Shown piece after piece: positions 1 through 9,000 of a stretch of DNA of 12,831 nucleotides. Each line of letters opens with the position of its first letter. Positions within the stretch are counted from its first letter, which is position 1. The position numbers and the translations under genes are program-made. Below the pieces are notes generated by a model that searched no databases, had not been told where the DNA came from, and saw nothing but the letters and a program-made list of their open reading frames with translations. This DNA comes from an uncultured Desulfovibrio sp. (lineage in GTDB: Bacteria > Desulfobacterota > Desulfovibrionia > Desulfovibrionales > Desulfovibrionaceae). The stretch covers positions 1 through 12,831 of the forward strand of contig URBN01000047.1 in the NCBI GenBank assembly GCA_900546145.1, read 5' to 3'.

Positions 1-54
1 TGAACCGTATCAGTGCGTTGCCCCCAAACCTTGCACTTGGAATGAAAACTCACA
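1..54. mobile_element. Possible end of a second insertion sequence (IS30-like?), truncated by window edge
   Basis: At about position 55 the IS256-type transposase stops matching its family, so the bases to the left are foreign to that gene. The plus-strand text TTGCACTTGGAATGAAAAC near 31-49 resembles, from memory, the terminal repeats of IS30-family elements, where TTGCACTTG followed by an A/T-rich tail and a C-rich end is common. The sequence reads in toward the break and ends in CTCACA. Neither the transposase of this second element nor a target duplication is visible, so the family assignment is weak. It could also be a simple deletion junction. Confidence 0.25.
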
Positions 55-306
55 AATGTTCAGGGTTACCTTTCCGGAAGTTGTGTCAAAATTCCTCTTG
101 TAAGAGCCAGCTCTGGTGCTGGCCCGTTCTGCATTGCGTTCATAGCGTTTTGCATGACAGAGGCGATCTGCCTCCGCGTCGAGCAATTCATTTAAAACAT
201 CCTCCAAATTTTTACGGACATAGTCCGAGAGGTTGTTATGGAGGACTTCCTGGTTGATCTGGATGACCGGGGCTTTCTTTTGTTGGGGGTCTTGGTTAGT
301 AGACAT
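10..306 (-). pseudogene. IS256-family transposase, N-terminal fragment
   Basis: This is the amino end of a DDE transposase of the IS256 (Mutator) family, which cuts and pastes its own element. The first ~84 residues, starting MSTNQDPQQKK, carry the family's N-terminal region, including the stretch DAEADRLCHAKRYERN and the following TRAGSYKRNFDTTSGKVTLNI. In intact members this continues with a PKLR-like motif and ~300 more residues holding the catalytic DDE triad. Here the match stops after VTLNI (about position 55), and the frame closes 14 unrelated residues later at position 10. I chose the ATG at 304-306 because GGAG lies 9 bases upstream of it; a TTG at 340-342 would add 12 residues but is less likely. 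The fragment cannot encode an active enzyme. It lies downstream of the defence operon on the same strand, separated from it by terminators. Confidence 0.85.
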
Positions 307-440
307 GGCATGGCTCTCCGTCGGAAGTTCGTTTAGGCACAAAAACTTTAACCGATTGGCGAGCCATTTGCCTTTTTTAAAAGTGCGAAAGATTCTTTAT
401 ACTACCAAAATATGCGGGATATCTTTGGAAGCAGAAATAT
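307..440. other. Non-coding stretch upstream of the broken transposase gene
   Basis: No credible reading frame is present on either strand. It should hold the promoter and the left terminal repeat of the IS256-type element. I cannot mark that repeat because the opposite end of the element is missing. The minus strand has TATAAA-like text near 390-400 that could be a weak -10 region. Confidence 0.4.
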
Positions 441-475
441 AACAAAATAAAAAGAGTTCTCTGAACTCCGTTCAG
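441..475 (-). terminator. Rho-independent terminator of the druH-druE operon
   Basis: Read on the minus strand, GAGTTC-AGA-GAACTC (468-454) forms a six-pair stem with a three-base loop, followed at once by a T-rich tract, TTTTTATTTTGTT (453-441). This is a typical intrinsic terminator about 75 bases past the helicase stop codon. A second, overlapping hairpin, CTGAAC/GTTCAG (461-466 with 470-475), competes with the first. Confidence 0.7.
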
Positions 476-495
476 GGCTGCTCTAAACTGCGGTC

Positions 496-525
496 AGCAT
501 GCGCTGAACGGTTTCAGCGCATGCT
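496..525 (-). repeat. Perfect 13-bp inverted repeat just after the helicase gene
   Basis: AGCATGCGCTGAA at 496-508 pairs perfectly with TTCAGCGCATGCT at 513-525 across a four-base loop (CGGT). It begins 17 bases after the druE stop codon. No U-tract follows directly on either strand, so by itself it is not a classical terminator. It may protect the 3' end of the mRNA or act together with the U-tailed hairpin 20 bases further on. Part of it (CTGAACGG, 504-511) is also complementary to CCGTTCAG at 468-475 in the next hairpin. Confidence 0.75.
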
Positions 526-542
526 CCGATCGCGCGGAATAA

Positions 543-3500
543 TCATTTTGCCTGAAGATTCTTTTGCAGAAGCGGTCTGCGTATGCCCGTATTTCCTTCT
601 GGGAAGCCCTTAAGCAACAGACGGTTTTCCCCTTCTTCATACACGGCCCAGCGTTGAAGTTTTCCGTTGTCCATAGTGACGGCAAGGCGGGCATGAGAAT
701 GGCAAACATTCCCTTCATGAATGGAGCAGGTTACGTTACTCTGAATAAGAGGGACAAGGAGCATTCGTTCTTCCTGGCTGAAACTTTCATAAAGTTCTTT
801 TTCCAACGCCAGCTCGACATGCCTTTGTTGCTGTCTCAGAATGTTTAAAAGATGCAACATATCTCCGTCACCGGGCAACCACAGCGAATGTGCCCCGAGA
901 TGCAGGATAATAGTTGCCTCTGGGGCCGCCAAGGATGCGGACAGCACGGATTCTTCAAGGGGCATAGTTTCCGTTGTAGTCGAGGGGCCGAAAATACGTG
1001 CCTGCGGAGGAAGATCAAGCAAAGTGAGCCAGGTAGATGTAAGAACTTCTAGTCCCTTGTGTCTGTCGAGATCCCGGCTCTGATAACGCAGGTCGAAGCT
1101 GAGAATACAGTGGGGACAGGCCGTTTCACACTCATGCTCCCTACAAAGCAGCCGCTCACGCGCATCACGTAGAAGATCCGTCATATACACCCCGGCGGAA
1201 GAGGCGTAGCCCGCGGCATTTTTGTCGAAAACAAAGATAGAGGTGCAGAACTTTCCGTCTTCTCTTTTGCGAGTGTCTACAGTACATTCCAACTCTTCAG
1301 TTTGAATGCCGAGTCGTGCAGCCAGAGAGTCTCTGAGGGCGAGAGCTACAGGAAAGGCCTGCGTTTTATCGTTGAGCCAAGAGAGGTCTTCTTTTCGTAT
1401 CTGCACCTCAAGGACATCAGTCCTACCTTCGCTGGCAAGCCAGATGGGCGCTTTTATTTTCCATTCCATACCTTCTCGGCATGCGGGGCAGATATGGTTG
1501 GCAGGATCGTTTTCGTTTTTTCCTCCACGGAGTTTTTTATGATGCCTCATGGCCGAGGGTATTTCCCCAGTTTCAGAGATGGATTCCACTCTACCGCAGG
1601 CCAGACAAACCGCATATCCCTTGCCATAAAGACCACGGGAGCGATGAAATACCGTGCCGGACGTAGTGCAACGAAAACGGACTATTTCGGGAAGCCCCAG
1701 AGATACCCACGGGCCGCAAGCACACACATTGGCCTCGGCATGACTCAGATTCGTTATGCCGAGCGTGACGTTATTAGATGGCTCACTGAAAAAATCGACA
1801 GCAAAGCCAGCAGGTTCAAGATATTCATGCCAGTTTTCTTGTTTAAGGGGAGCGCCACAATTGCTACATGACGTTAGGGAACGGTTAGCCGCTGTGCCGA
1901 AGCTGCCGCAACTTGGGCATCGCCATTGGCTCCGTATATTCTGTAGTTCTGCAACGGCCTCTTCGGAAGCGGGAATATGCCAATTTAGGGTTATTCCTTT
2001 CGATTCATAGATAAGGCCGTTGAGTGCCACGCTATTACCCGGGGCATACTCGGAGAGGGCCGAGGAAAGAGAACGACTGGGCAGTTCTCGGCGCATGAAC
2101 AGGTTATCCGCTTCTTCTTTGTTTTCCTTTTTTCGGTGTTGCTGAGCCAGAAAAAGGGCAAGATGCATAGTATCGAAAGTGGCCACATGAAGAGGGAAAC
2201 CGTGGGCAGGCAGAAATTCTTGCGAGATAAGCTCTTTGAGCAAATACTCCCTGGCCATGCGTTCTTTGCGGAGAGTGACAGCCCTCTTGGCCGCAGAGTT
2301 TTCTTTTTCGCCATCGCTTTGCATATTTTTTTCTTCTTGGCACAGGCTGTCATAATCATTGTGCCAGCGTTCGTAAGCTCTATCCATGGCTTCGGAAGCT
2401 TTTTCAGCCATTGCTTCCGGGCGTTCGTTTTGAAAGATACTATTGCGGCATAGAAAACGTATGCCTTCCAGAAGGGGCGAGTCTGTTTTCAGCGTTTTAA
2501 AGCGCTGAGAGAAGAGGCGGGCTTCCGGATTTTTGCCGGTGAAGAAAGTATCACACGAAAGTTTAACCATATCCCGGACATCCTTTTGCTGCCGTTCCTT
2601 GAGAAAGCTCGTGAGCAGAAGGGCATTGATGTGTCTTTGCAATATAACTGGGCTGTTTAACGATACCCGGGGGACGGGAATGGCTGTGTCGAAAGCCCAG
2701 CGGCTATTGGCAAACACTGCCATTTCGTGGGGAGAATCTTTGCACATGGTAAAGGTGAGAGCACGCGTTTCCCCGCGGCGGCCGGAACGGCCGGAACGCT
2801 GAAGATAGTTTGCCGGATGGGGAGGAACGTTATTCATGCCCACTATGGAAATGCCGCCAATGTCGATGCCCATTTCCATAGTAGTGGAACAAGAGAGCAC
2901 ATTGATGTCCCCCTCCCGAAATCTTTGAGTGCAAGCATCAAGCTCAGTAGATGTAAGCTGTGCAGAATGCTCTTGAACCCTAAAGTATGGGGCGAGATCC
3001 ACGACCCTATCGTGAGAGCCAAACCAAAGTCCGGCCTGTCGGAGCAATTGAACTTCTTTGTTTTTCGTAAGCCATATGCGGGCTTTTTGAACGCCCTCTT
3101 CGGTTGTAGGGCCAAACGGAGAGGGATAGAGTGGTATATTATATTCTTGGCATGGCGCAAGTTGCTCGCCCTTCAGAGGAATGTAGGGAGAAATGCCAAG
3201 GAATGAAGTATCGAGAAAACGACGAGTGAAAGGGCAGAGGTATTTTTTTCTCAAAGGTGCAAAGCCCATGGCTGTGTACTTGAGAAGGACACCGTCTTCG
3301 TGACGCGAGCAGATTTCTGGGATACGTGTGAGCTGATTCCATGCCTGCCAAAGAATGCTATCGATGACATCAGCATGCTCCAACTGGTCAGCATTGAGAT
3401 GGAGCGCCCGTTCGAGAAGCCGTACAAGTCGGCTTTGTCTGTTTCGATGGCATAGAGGCCAGATGATTTGGAATTTTTTGTGTTCCTTCCTATCCGGAGG

Positions 3501-6074
3501 CAGCATGAAGTTCTGCCTGTAGGCCATGCCCAGCCATTTTCTCCACTCTCTGGGAAAATCGATAGCGCCTGAGCCCCGAAACACGAAATCAAGGCAGATC
3601 AATAAAAAATCTTTCCAGTCTTGCAACGTAATATTTTCACGGCTTAATTCCAAAGGGAGTCTGGTTACCTGCGACAGTGCCGGATAACATACGGTCATAA
3701 GTCCCATGGTTTCAAGATTGACGGCTTTTGCCGGCCGCCTGCCGAATTCTCGGAAAACGAGCATCTTGGAAAAGTCCGCCATACCGAAATCTGCGGAGAA
3801 CAGCACAGGAGCCTTTTCCTGATAGATTCGAAATAGGGCTTCAAAACTGGAACGTTGTCTCTGAAGTTGCTCGGCCATATCTGTAAAGGAAATAGGGCGC
3901 ATATCCCTGAGATTGGCAAGCTTTGCCTTTGTTTCGTCTAACAGGCTCTGAAAGCGTGGGAGAATTTCTTTGGGCAATGTCTCAAAGTTAGCGATCTCCT
4001 GTTGCAACTTGGCTTTCTCTGCATCATTTCCCCTCTGACATTCCCGCAGGCCGATATGATAGAGTAGTCCACGTATACGCGTGAGTTCTGAGAACAGCTG
4101 CATCCTCATGGCTGAACGAGCCGTGCCCTGTCGGCTATCGTTGAAAGTGAGCATCTTGCGGCCGTTGCAAGGATGCTGAACAGGATCCTTGCCATTAGGA
4201 GTAAATTCCAGAAGCAACGGAATTATGGTGTTCTGCAGATAGGACGTACGGGCTGCGTTGTAATAATAAAACTCCCGTTGTCCACGTGAAGGTTCCAGAC
4301 AAAGCGGACAGTCAAGACTGCCTTTTTCAGGATCCGGTTCTTTCAAAGAAACACGGATGACATGGCCGTTATCCGTGTCCATGAGTTGTAAGCTTTCCTT
4401 GTCGAGGAAGAAGGAGTCTGATGATACACTTGGCAACAACAAAACGGCGTAGGAATCTACAATGTGGCTACCGGACGGCTCTTCATCGATGAGGCTGTCA
4501 TCCTCATCTTCCTGATCTAAGGTGTGTTCCTTCTGACTGAGAAATTCTGCGGGCCGTCCATCGCTATCGCAACTGTCATTTTTTTGCGCCAGAAGAAAAG
4601 GTGTACGGCAACCTCTGCACGTGACGACTTCAAAGACAGGGCTTCCGCATGTGCAGTGTTCGCGCGGCTCAGTCCATACTGCGCCGTAAGGCCAATCATC
4701 CTGTAATTCTTTCTGCTTATGCGGGCAGTTCGGATCCGCGCATGCCCAGAGTCCGGAAAATCCTCGAACAAATATATGAGCGCGCAGCGGGAGAAACGGC
4801 GTGCCGTCACTGTCCTTTGTCCATGACAGTACGTCGAGCCAGCGCAGAGCGGCACTCGTGTTAGAAGGGAGGCCTTCTTTTTCCAACAGAGTCCGTACCT
4901 CGGAGAGGCGTGCTACGTTTTTGTCCCGGGTGAACAGCGCACGCAATGCCCTTGCCGTTTTCGAACGGTAGAGAGCTTTATTCCGAGAGCCGTCCTGGGC
5001 TTCTTCGGGAGCCATGGATTCCAACTCTTCCAGCGTGATGGGCTTTTCTTCCAGCGGAGGCAGTGTGGGAATCATTCTTTCTCCCACAATGAGTGAGACT
5101 TGAGAAACTGGAACGCCTGCCACATCTGCGAGAAAGCGTTTCAGTTCGAATCCGGTCGGGCCGTCCGGATCCCCAATGGTTGCGGATGTAGCCACAAAAC
5201 GCACGGTGTCGGAAGTCACTCCGAAGGCCATCTGCACACGGCGCAGCAGAAGCGAAAGCTCCGCAGCCTGAGAGCCTATATAACAGTGTGCTTCATCGAG
5301 TACTATCCATTCCAGTGTGCCCTGGGATTTCTGCAGAATGGGTGCGTCTTCCGTTCGCACCAGCATATATTCCAGCATGGATGCGTTGGTAAAAAGGATA
5401 GGGGGCGGACTTGCCCGCAGCTCATCGCGGGAGAGTACTTCATTGGCGTATTTTTTTTCATGAGCAGGCAAACTTTTGGGAGTTCTTCCGTTGTAGAGGC
5501 AAAAGCGGATGTTGCCGCCAAAGCCTCGCGTCCAGGCATCGAGCCGGTCTCTCTGGCTACTGATGAGTGCGTTGAGCGGGTAGAGAAAAAGGGCACGTAC
5601 ACCCTCCAGAGGGCCGCCGAGGGCTGCGCTCTGTCTGGCTAACCTGTCGAGGATGGGAATCATGAAGCATTCCGTTTTCCCTGATCCTGTGCCGCTGCTG
5701 ATGACTGCAGAGGAAGGTTCCTTTCTGCAAAGAGTTTTCCACGCTTCAAGCTGGTGTGTGTAAGGCCTGCGAAAGGATGGGAACTGGTAGTCCTGCCGCA
5801 GTTCCTCGGGCGGCTCGTTGAGGCAGCGAGCCAAGCGTTCGTCCAGGAGGCTCCCTGCAAGGTCGGCTATGCTGAGATCTGCCTGCTTCCAGCCGTACAT
5901 GGCTTCAAATGCCGGATCGTTTGTGAGACTTCCTTCTTCACCCGGCGCACAGGAAAGCATGGTGTCAAGACAGTGGCGCAAAGAATCATTATTCAGAGGC
6001 AATGCGGAGGACACATCCTGCCGGATACGTTCTTGAAGGAGAGGAAAAATTCTGGAAAAATACGACAGGGGCAT
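543..6074 (-). CDS. druE: Druantia-type anti-phage helicase DruE (SF2 helicase with DUF1998)
   Basis: A 1843-residue protein with the order expected of DUF1998-type superfamily 2 helicases. Visible motifs are: a Q-like YTHQLEAW (105-112); Walker A GTGSGKTE (128-135, Lys133); FLYPLNAL (163-170); DEAH (260-263); SAT (297-299); the lobe-2 entry TFNDSRQGTARSA (643-655); motif V around STTMEMGIDIGG (1063-1074); and motif VI QRSGRSGRRGE (1092-1102). Cysteine pairs lie at 445/450, 474/476, 486/489 and 589/592 between the lobes, and more at 1386/1389, 1403/1406, 1490/1493 and 1529/1532. The DUF1998 region (about 1550-1670) ends with C1644-C1649-C1653-C1656, like the metal site of MrfA. All ATPase motifs look intact. 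By family knowledge it should be a cytoplasmic ATP-driven nucleic-acid translocase acting in phage defence. The start two bases after the druH stop, with AAAGGA nine bases upstream, implies translational coupling. DrmA of DISARM is the main alternative, but it is shorter and comes with other partners. Confidence 0.82.
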   Translation of the reverse strand: MPLSYFSRIFPLLQERIRQDVSSALPLNNDSLRHCLDTMLSCAPGEEGSLTNDPAFEAMYGWKQADLSIADLAGSLLDERLARCLNEPPEELRQDYQFPSFRRPYTHQLEAWKTLCRKEPSSAVISSGTGSGKTECFMIPILDRLARQSAALGGPLEGVRALFLYPLNALISSQRDRLDAWTRGFGGNIRFCLYNGRTPKSLPAHEKKYANEVLSRDELRASPPPILFTNASMLEYMLVRTEDAPILQKSQGTLEWIVLDEAHCYIGSQAAELSLLLRRVQMAFGVTSDTVRFVATSATIGDPDGPTGFELKRFLADVAGVPVSQVSLIVGERMIPTLPPLEEKPITLEELESMAPEEAQDGSRNKALYRSKTARALRALFTRDKNVARLSEVRTLLEKEGLPSNTSAALRWLDVLSWTKDSDGTPFLPLRAHIFVRGFSGLWACADPNCPHKQKELQDDWPYGAVWTEPREHCTCGSPVFEVVTCRGCRTPFLLAQKNDSCDSDGRPAEFLSQKEHTLDQEDEDDSLIDEEPSGSHIVDSYAVLLLPSVSSDSFFLDKESLQLMDTDNGHVIRVSLKEPDPEKGSLDCPLCLEPSRGQREFYYYNAARTSYLQNTIIPLLLEFTPNGKDPVQHPCNGRKMLTFNDSRQGTARSAMRMQLFSELTRIRGLLYHIGLRECQRGNDAEKAKLQQEIANFETLPKEILPRFQSLLDETKAKLANLRDMRPISFTDMAEQLQRQRSSFEALFRIYQEKAPVLFSADFGMADFSKMLVFREFGRRPAKAVNLETMGLMTVCYPALSQVTRLPLELSRENITLQDWKDFLLICLDFVFRGSGAIDFPREWRKWLGMAYRQNFMLPPDRKEHKKFQIIWPLCHRNRQSRLVRLLERALHLNADQLEHADVIDSILWQAWNQLTRIPEICSRHEDGVLLKYTAMGFAPLRKKYLCPFTRRFLDTSFLGISPYIPLKGEQLAPCQEYNIPLYPSPFGPTTEEGVQKARIWLTKNKEVQLLRQAGLWFGSHDRVVDLAPYFRVQEHSAQLTSTELDACTQRFREGDINVLSCSTTMEMGIDIGGISIVGMNNVPPHPANYLQRSGRSGRRGETRALTFTMCKDSPHEMAVFANSRWAFDTAIPVPRVSLNSPVILQRHINALLLTSFLKERQQKDVRDMVKLSCDTFFTGKNPEARLFSQRFKTLKTDSPLLEGIRFLCRNSIFQNERPEAMAEKASEAMDRAYERWHNDYDSLCQEEKNMQSDGEKENSAAKRAVTLRKERMAREYLLKELISQEFLPAHGFPLHVATFDTMHLALFLAQQHRKKENKEEADNLFMRRELPSRSLSSALSEYAPGNSVALNGLIYESKGITLNWHIPASEEAVAELQNIRSQWRCPSCGSFGTAANRSLTSCSNCGAPLKQENWHEYLEPAGFAVDFFSEPSNNVTLGITNLSHAEANVCACGPWVSLGLPEIVRFRCTTSGTVFHRSRGLYGKGYAVCLACGRVESISETGEIPSAMRHHKKLRGGKNENDPANHICPACREGMEWKIKAPIWLASEGRTDVLEVQIRKEDLSWLNDKTQAFPVALALRDSLAARLGIQTEELECTVDTRKREDGKFCTSIFVFDKNAAGYASSAGVYMTDLLRDARERLLCREHECETACPHCILSFDLRYQSRDLDRHKGLEVLTSTWLTLLDLPPQARIFGPSTTTETMPLEESVLSASLAAPEATIILHLGAHSLWLPGDGDMLHLLNILRQQQRHVELALEKELYESFSQEERMLLVPLIQSNVTCSIHEGNVCHSHARLAVTMDNGKLQRWAVYEEGENRLLLKGFPEGNTGIRRPLLQKNLQAK

Positions 6075-6076
6075 GG

Positions 6077-9000
6077 TTATGATTCCTTTATGATAAAACG
6101 TACCGATGCGCAGCTACAGGCAGTGAAAGTAGACGCCTGCTCAAACCATTCGGTGTCGAAATGAAGATGTTCTCTGATGTGAAAAACAGTGTTTTGATCG
6201 GGTGGAACTGAGAAGAAAGCCAATCGTGGCTCAAAAGATTGAAGCGTAAGCAGAACGGGCAAACCAATCACACTGTTTCTATGCCCTTGTGAGAAAGATA
6301 AAAACTGCCTGACATTATCATTATGTCTCTCATAGTTAACAAGCGACTCAAATGTCATCGGCCAATAGTCGTCATCGGCATGAGTATGCAGAAGAGCCTG
6401 CAGCAAGGAACTGTCATCCTGAAAAAGTATTTTTTGTGTCTTTGCCAGGGAAAAGTATTCTATTTTTTTCAATTCCTGTTCATGGCAGGGCAGAGGAATA
6501 GCGATATGCACGAGGGCATTGACGGACGGACAACATGAACCAAGGTTTTCCATGGTTTTCTGCATATGATCCTGCCAGATGCTGAATGCCATCTGTCCTG
6601 GAATCAACTTTTCAAAATAGTGTTTGATACACTGACTGGCTGCACTCCAGTTCTGCCGGGAAATAAAGTTCCACAAGAAAGGAAATTCCGTTTCAATTCT
6701 GGATGTAACGCTTTGAAAGGAAATTCCCGGATGCAGAGCGATCATAGCCATGATGAGTGGGGAACGAAGAAGTGCCTGCCAGATCTCCAACGTGGAAAGT
6801 GGTAGATTCTTCAAACAGTCGAGAAGCGCAAGAAGGGTCGTCCATTCCGGCGCATCAAGGTCGTGTTCCATGACAGCAACGCAGGATAGCAATGCCTGCA
6901 GCCGGGCTTCTTTGTCCTTTTCGTCAATGGCGATCTGGAGACGGTTGCGGGACGTTTCATCGATGTCGCCGTCTACAGTCCAGACAAGGGGACGCAGGGA
7001 TGTACCTTCCGTATCATCAAAAATGAGCCAGGGTCCGGGCCTGTCCAACACCTCTGAAAGATCCCACTTACCCGAAGCCGTGCCGTCTTCGTTCAGGCTT
7101 TCCTCAAGCAACATCGGACCGAGTTCCGGATGGTCGAGCGGTAAAGCCTTCATGGCATAGCCTCGTGAAGGTCGGATTCCGAACTCTGATAGAGCGAGCA
7201 CGGCATCCATTCCCTCAGGGAAAAGGCAGGATTCATAGCGGGCTACTTTCCAGCCAGCTACTTTTTGGCCATCGAAGAGAATATCAAGCGACACGTAATC
7301 GTCCAGCCCATTTGTCAAGGCGAGCATTTCCAAAAGGGCATTCTGCCAGTCAATAAGGCGGATCACCGTGCAATGCTCATGAATTTCCAAAGGATAGTCC
7401 AATTTCTTGTCGGACAGGGAAAGACGAAGCACAATATGATGCACTCCCACGCTGAAACAGTACAAGCGCAGGCCGTGAAGATGCAACGCGCAGATTTGTC
7501 TGCTTGAAAGGATTTCCTGACTGTCGGCGTTGAAGAGGTGAGCTCCTGCCTGGGGAAATGGAATACGGATACAAGCGGACTGAGGATTATTCCTCCAAGA
7601 CACGCGAAGATCCACCGTAGCAGGAGGCACATGCCCAGGCAAAGTTTTAAAGGCAAGTTCCAGGCTGTCTCCCTGAGGGCGGCAGACAAGATCCAACCCT
7701 GTCTGCGGTTGATCAAACGTAGCTGTTTCCGCGCTCCAGTTTTCAAGACAAAGAAGGCCATTCCCTTCCTCATCTGCAGACAGACTAATAGAGGCTTTCA
7801 TTGGCAGAAGGAGCATGCGGCTGCGCAAGCTTGCACCGCTGTTGGCTTTAAACCATACCTGAGCGACGCCTACAGGCGTATTTGAGGAAGATAACGGGAT
7901 AAAATCTTCCATCCCCGCTGTTTTTTGCAATATTTTGCCGTGTGAAATTTTTTTCATGCCACACAAGGAAGCAACGACCTTGGGAATACCGCGGAATGCC
8001 AAGGAGGGACGAAGCACCTCCACATCCCAGAAACGGTTATCCCTGCTCCAGTCGTACTCCTCACTGAACAATTCAGAGGTACGTATAGGGAACTCGAGGT
8101 TGTCTTTTTTTAGGCGGCCAGAGTGTGTCATGCGGTGGATATGCCTGTCTGTTCCTAGCAAAGGACCTAGGTCTTCCGCATTTTCGGCTTCCCATCCAGG
8201 AGCAAGCGCAACATAACAGACCGTTCCTCTTACACTGCCACCTCCCTGTTGCCGGAAACGGTAACCATATTGCTCTCCCTCGAAAATCCAAGGCAGTTCA
8301 GAGTCTAGTTCTGCTCCACCGGGACAAGTATGAGTCAGGCAGAACCCCGAAGGGGCCATATACCGGACAATGATCTCTTGCACGGCGTCTGGATTGAAAA
8401 AAGTTACATTTTTCTTTTGCTGAAAAAAATAAAATTTACTATCTGCATGTTTTTTCAGTACGGACTCGAAAGAACTTTGGCCGGAAGTGATACTCATGGA
8501 GAGCACGCGCGGCCTATCCTGGCGGATACCGGTTTCTATGCGAGATGGTATATTCAGACGAGCCAAAATATCCCAACCCTGCCCAGCTTTTCTGATAAGA
8601 CTGCGGACAGCAGATACAGGACTACCGGTCTGTACTGTCTGTGTGGAAGATGCTGCATCTTCCAAAAGTCGGTTTAAAAGGTCACGCGCAGTATCATCGT
8701 AAAGAGGAAGCGGGAAGCAGGAACGCCAGTCTGGAGTTTTTTCATCCAGCTCTGCCATGACTTCTTCGAGCGTACTGGCACAAAGATTTTTCTTTATATT
8801 GAGAATAGCGTTGATGGAGTCGGCCAACAGATCGATAATTTCCTCATTCCGGTAGGATTGAGGCAGAATTGTTTCACAACTTTCAATCCAGCTTGTGATA
8901 ATGTTGCCGGACTGGCCAGAACGCAGAGCTTCTCTCAAAACAGAATGGAGAAGGCGCCCTACGGCACCTCTATTTTCAGTGAGTAGTTTCTGCGGAAGTC

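Noticed and set aside
1302..1871. Plus-strand open frame of 189 codons inside the helicase gene
   Set aside because: It lies antisense to the zinc-rich and DUF1998 parts of DruE, whose motifs prove the minus-strand reading.
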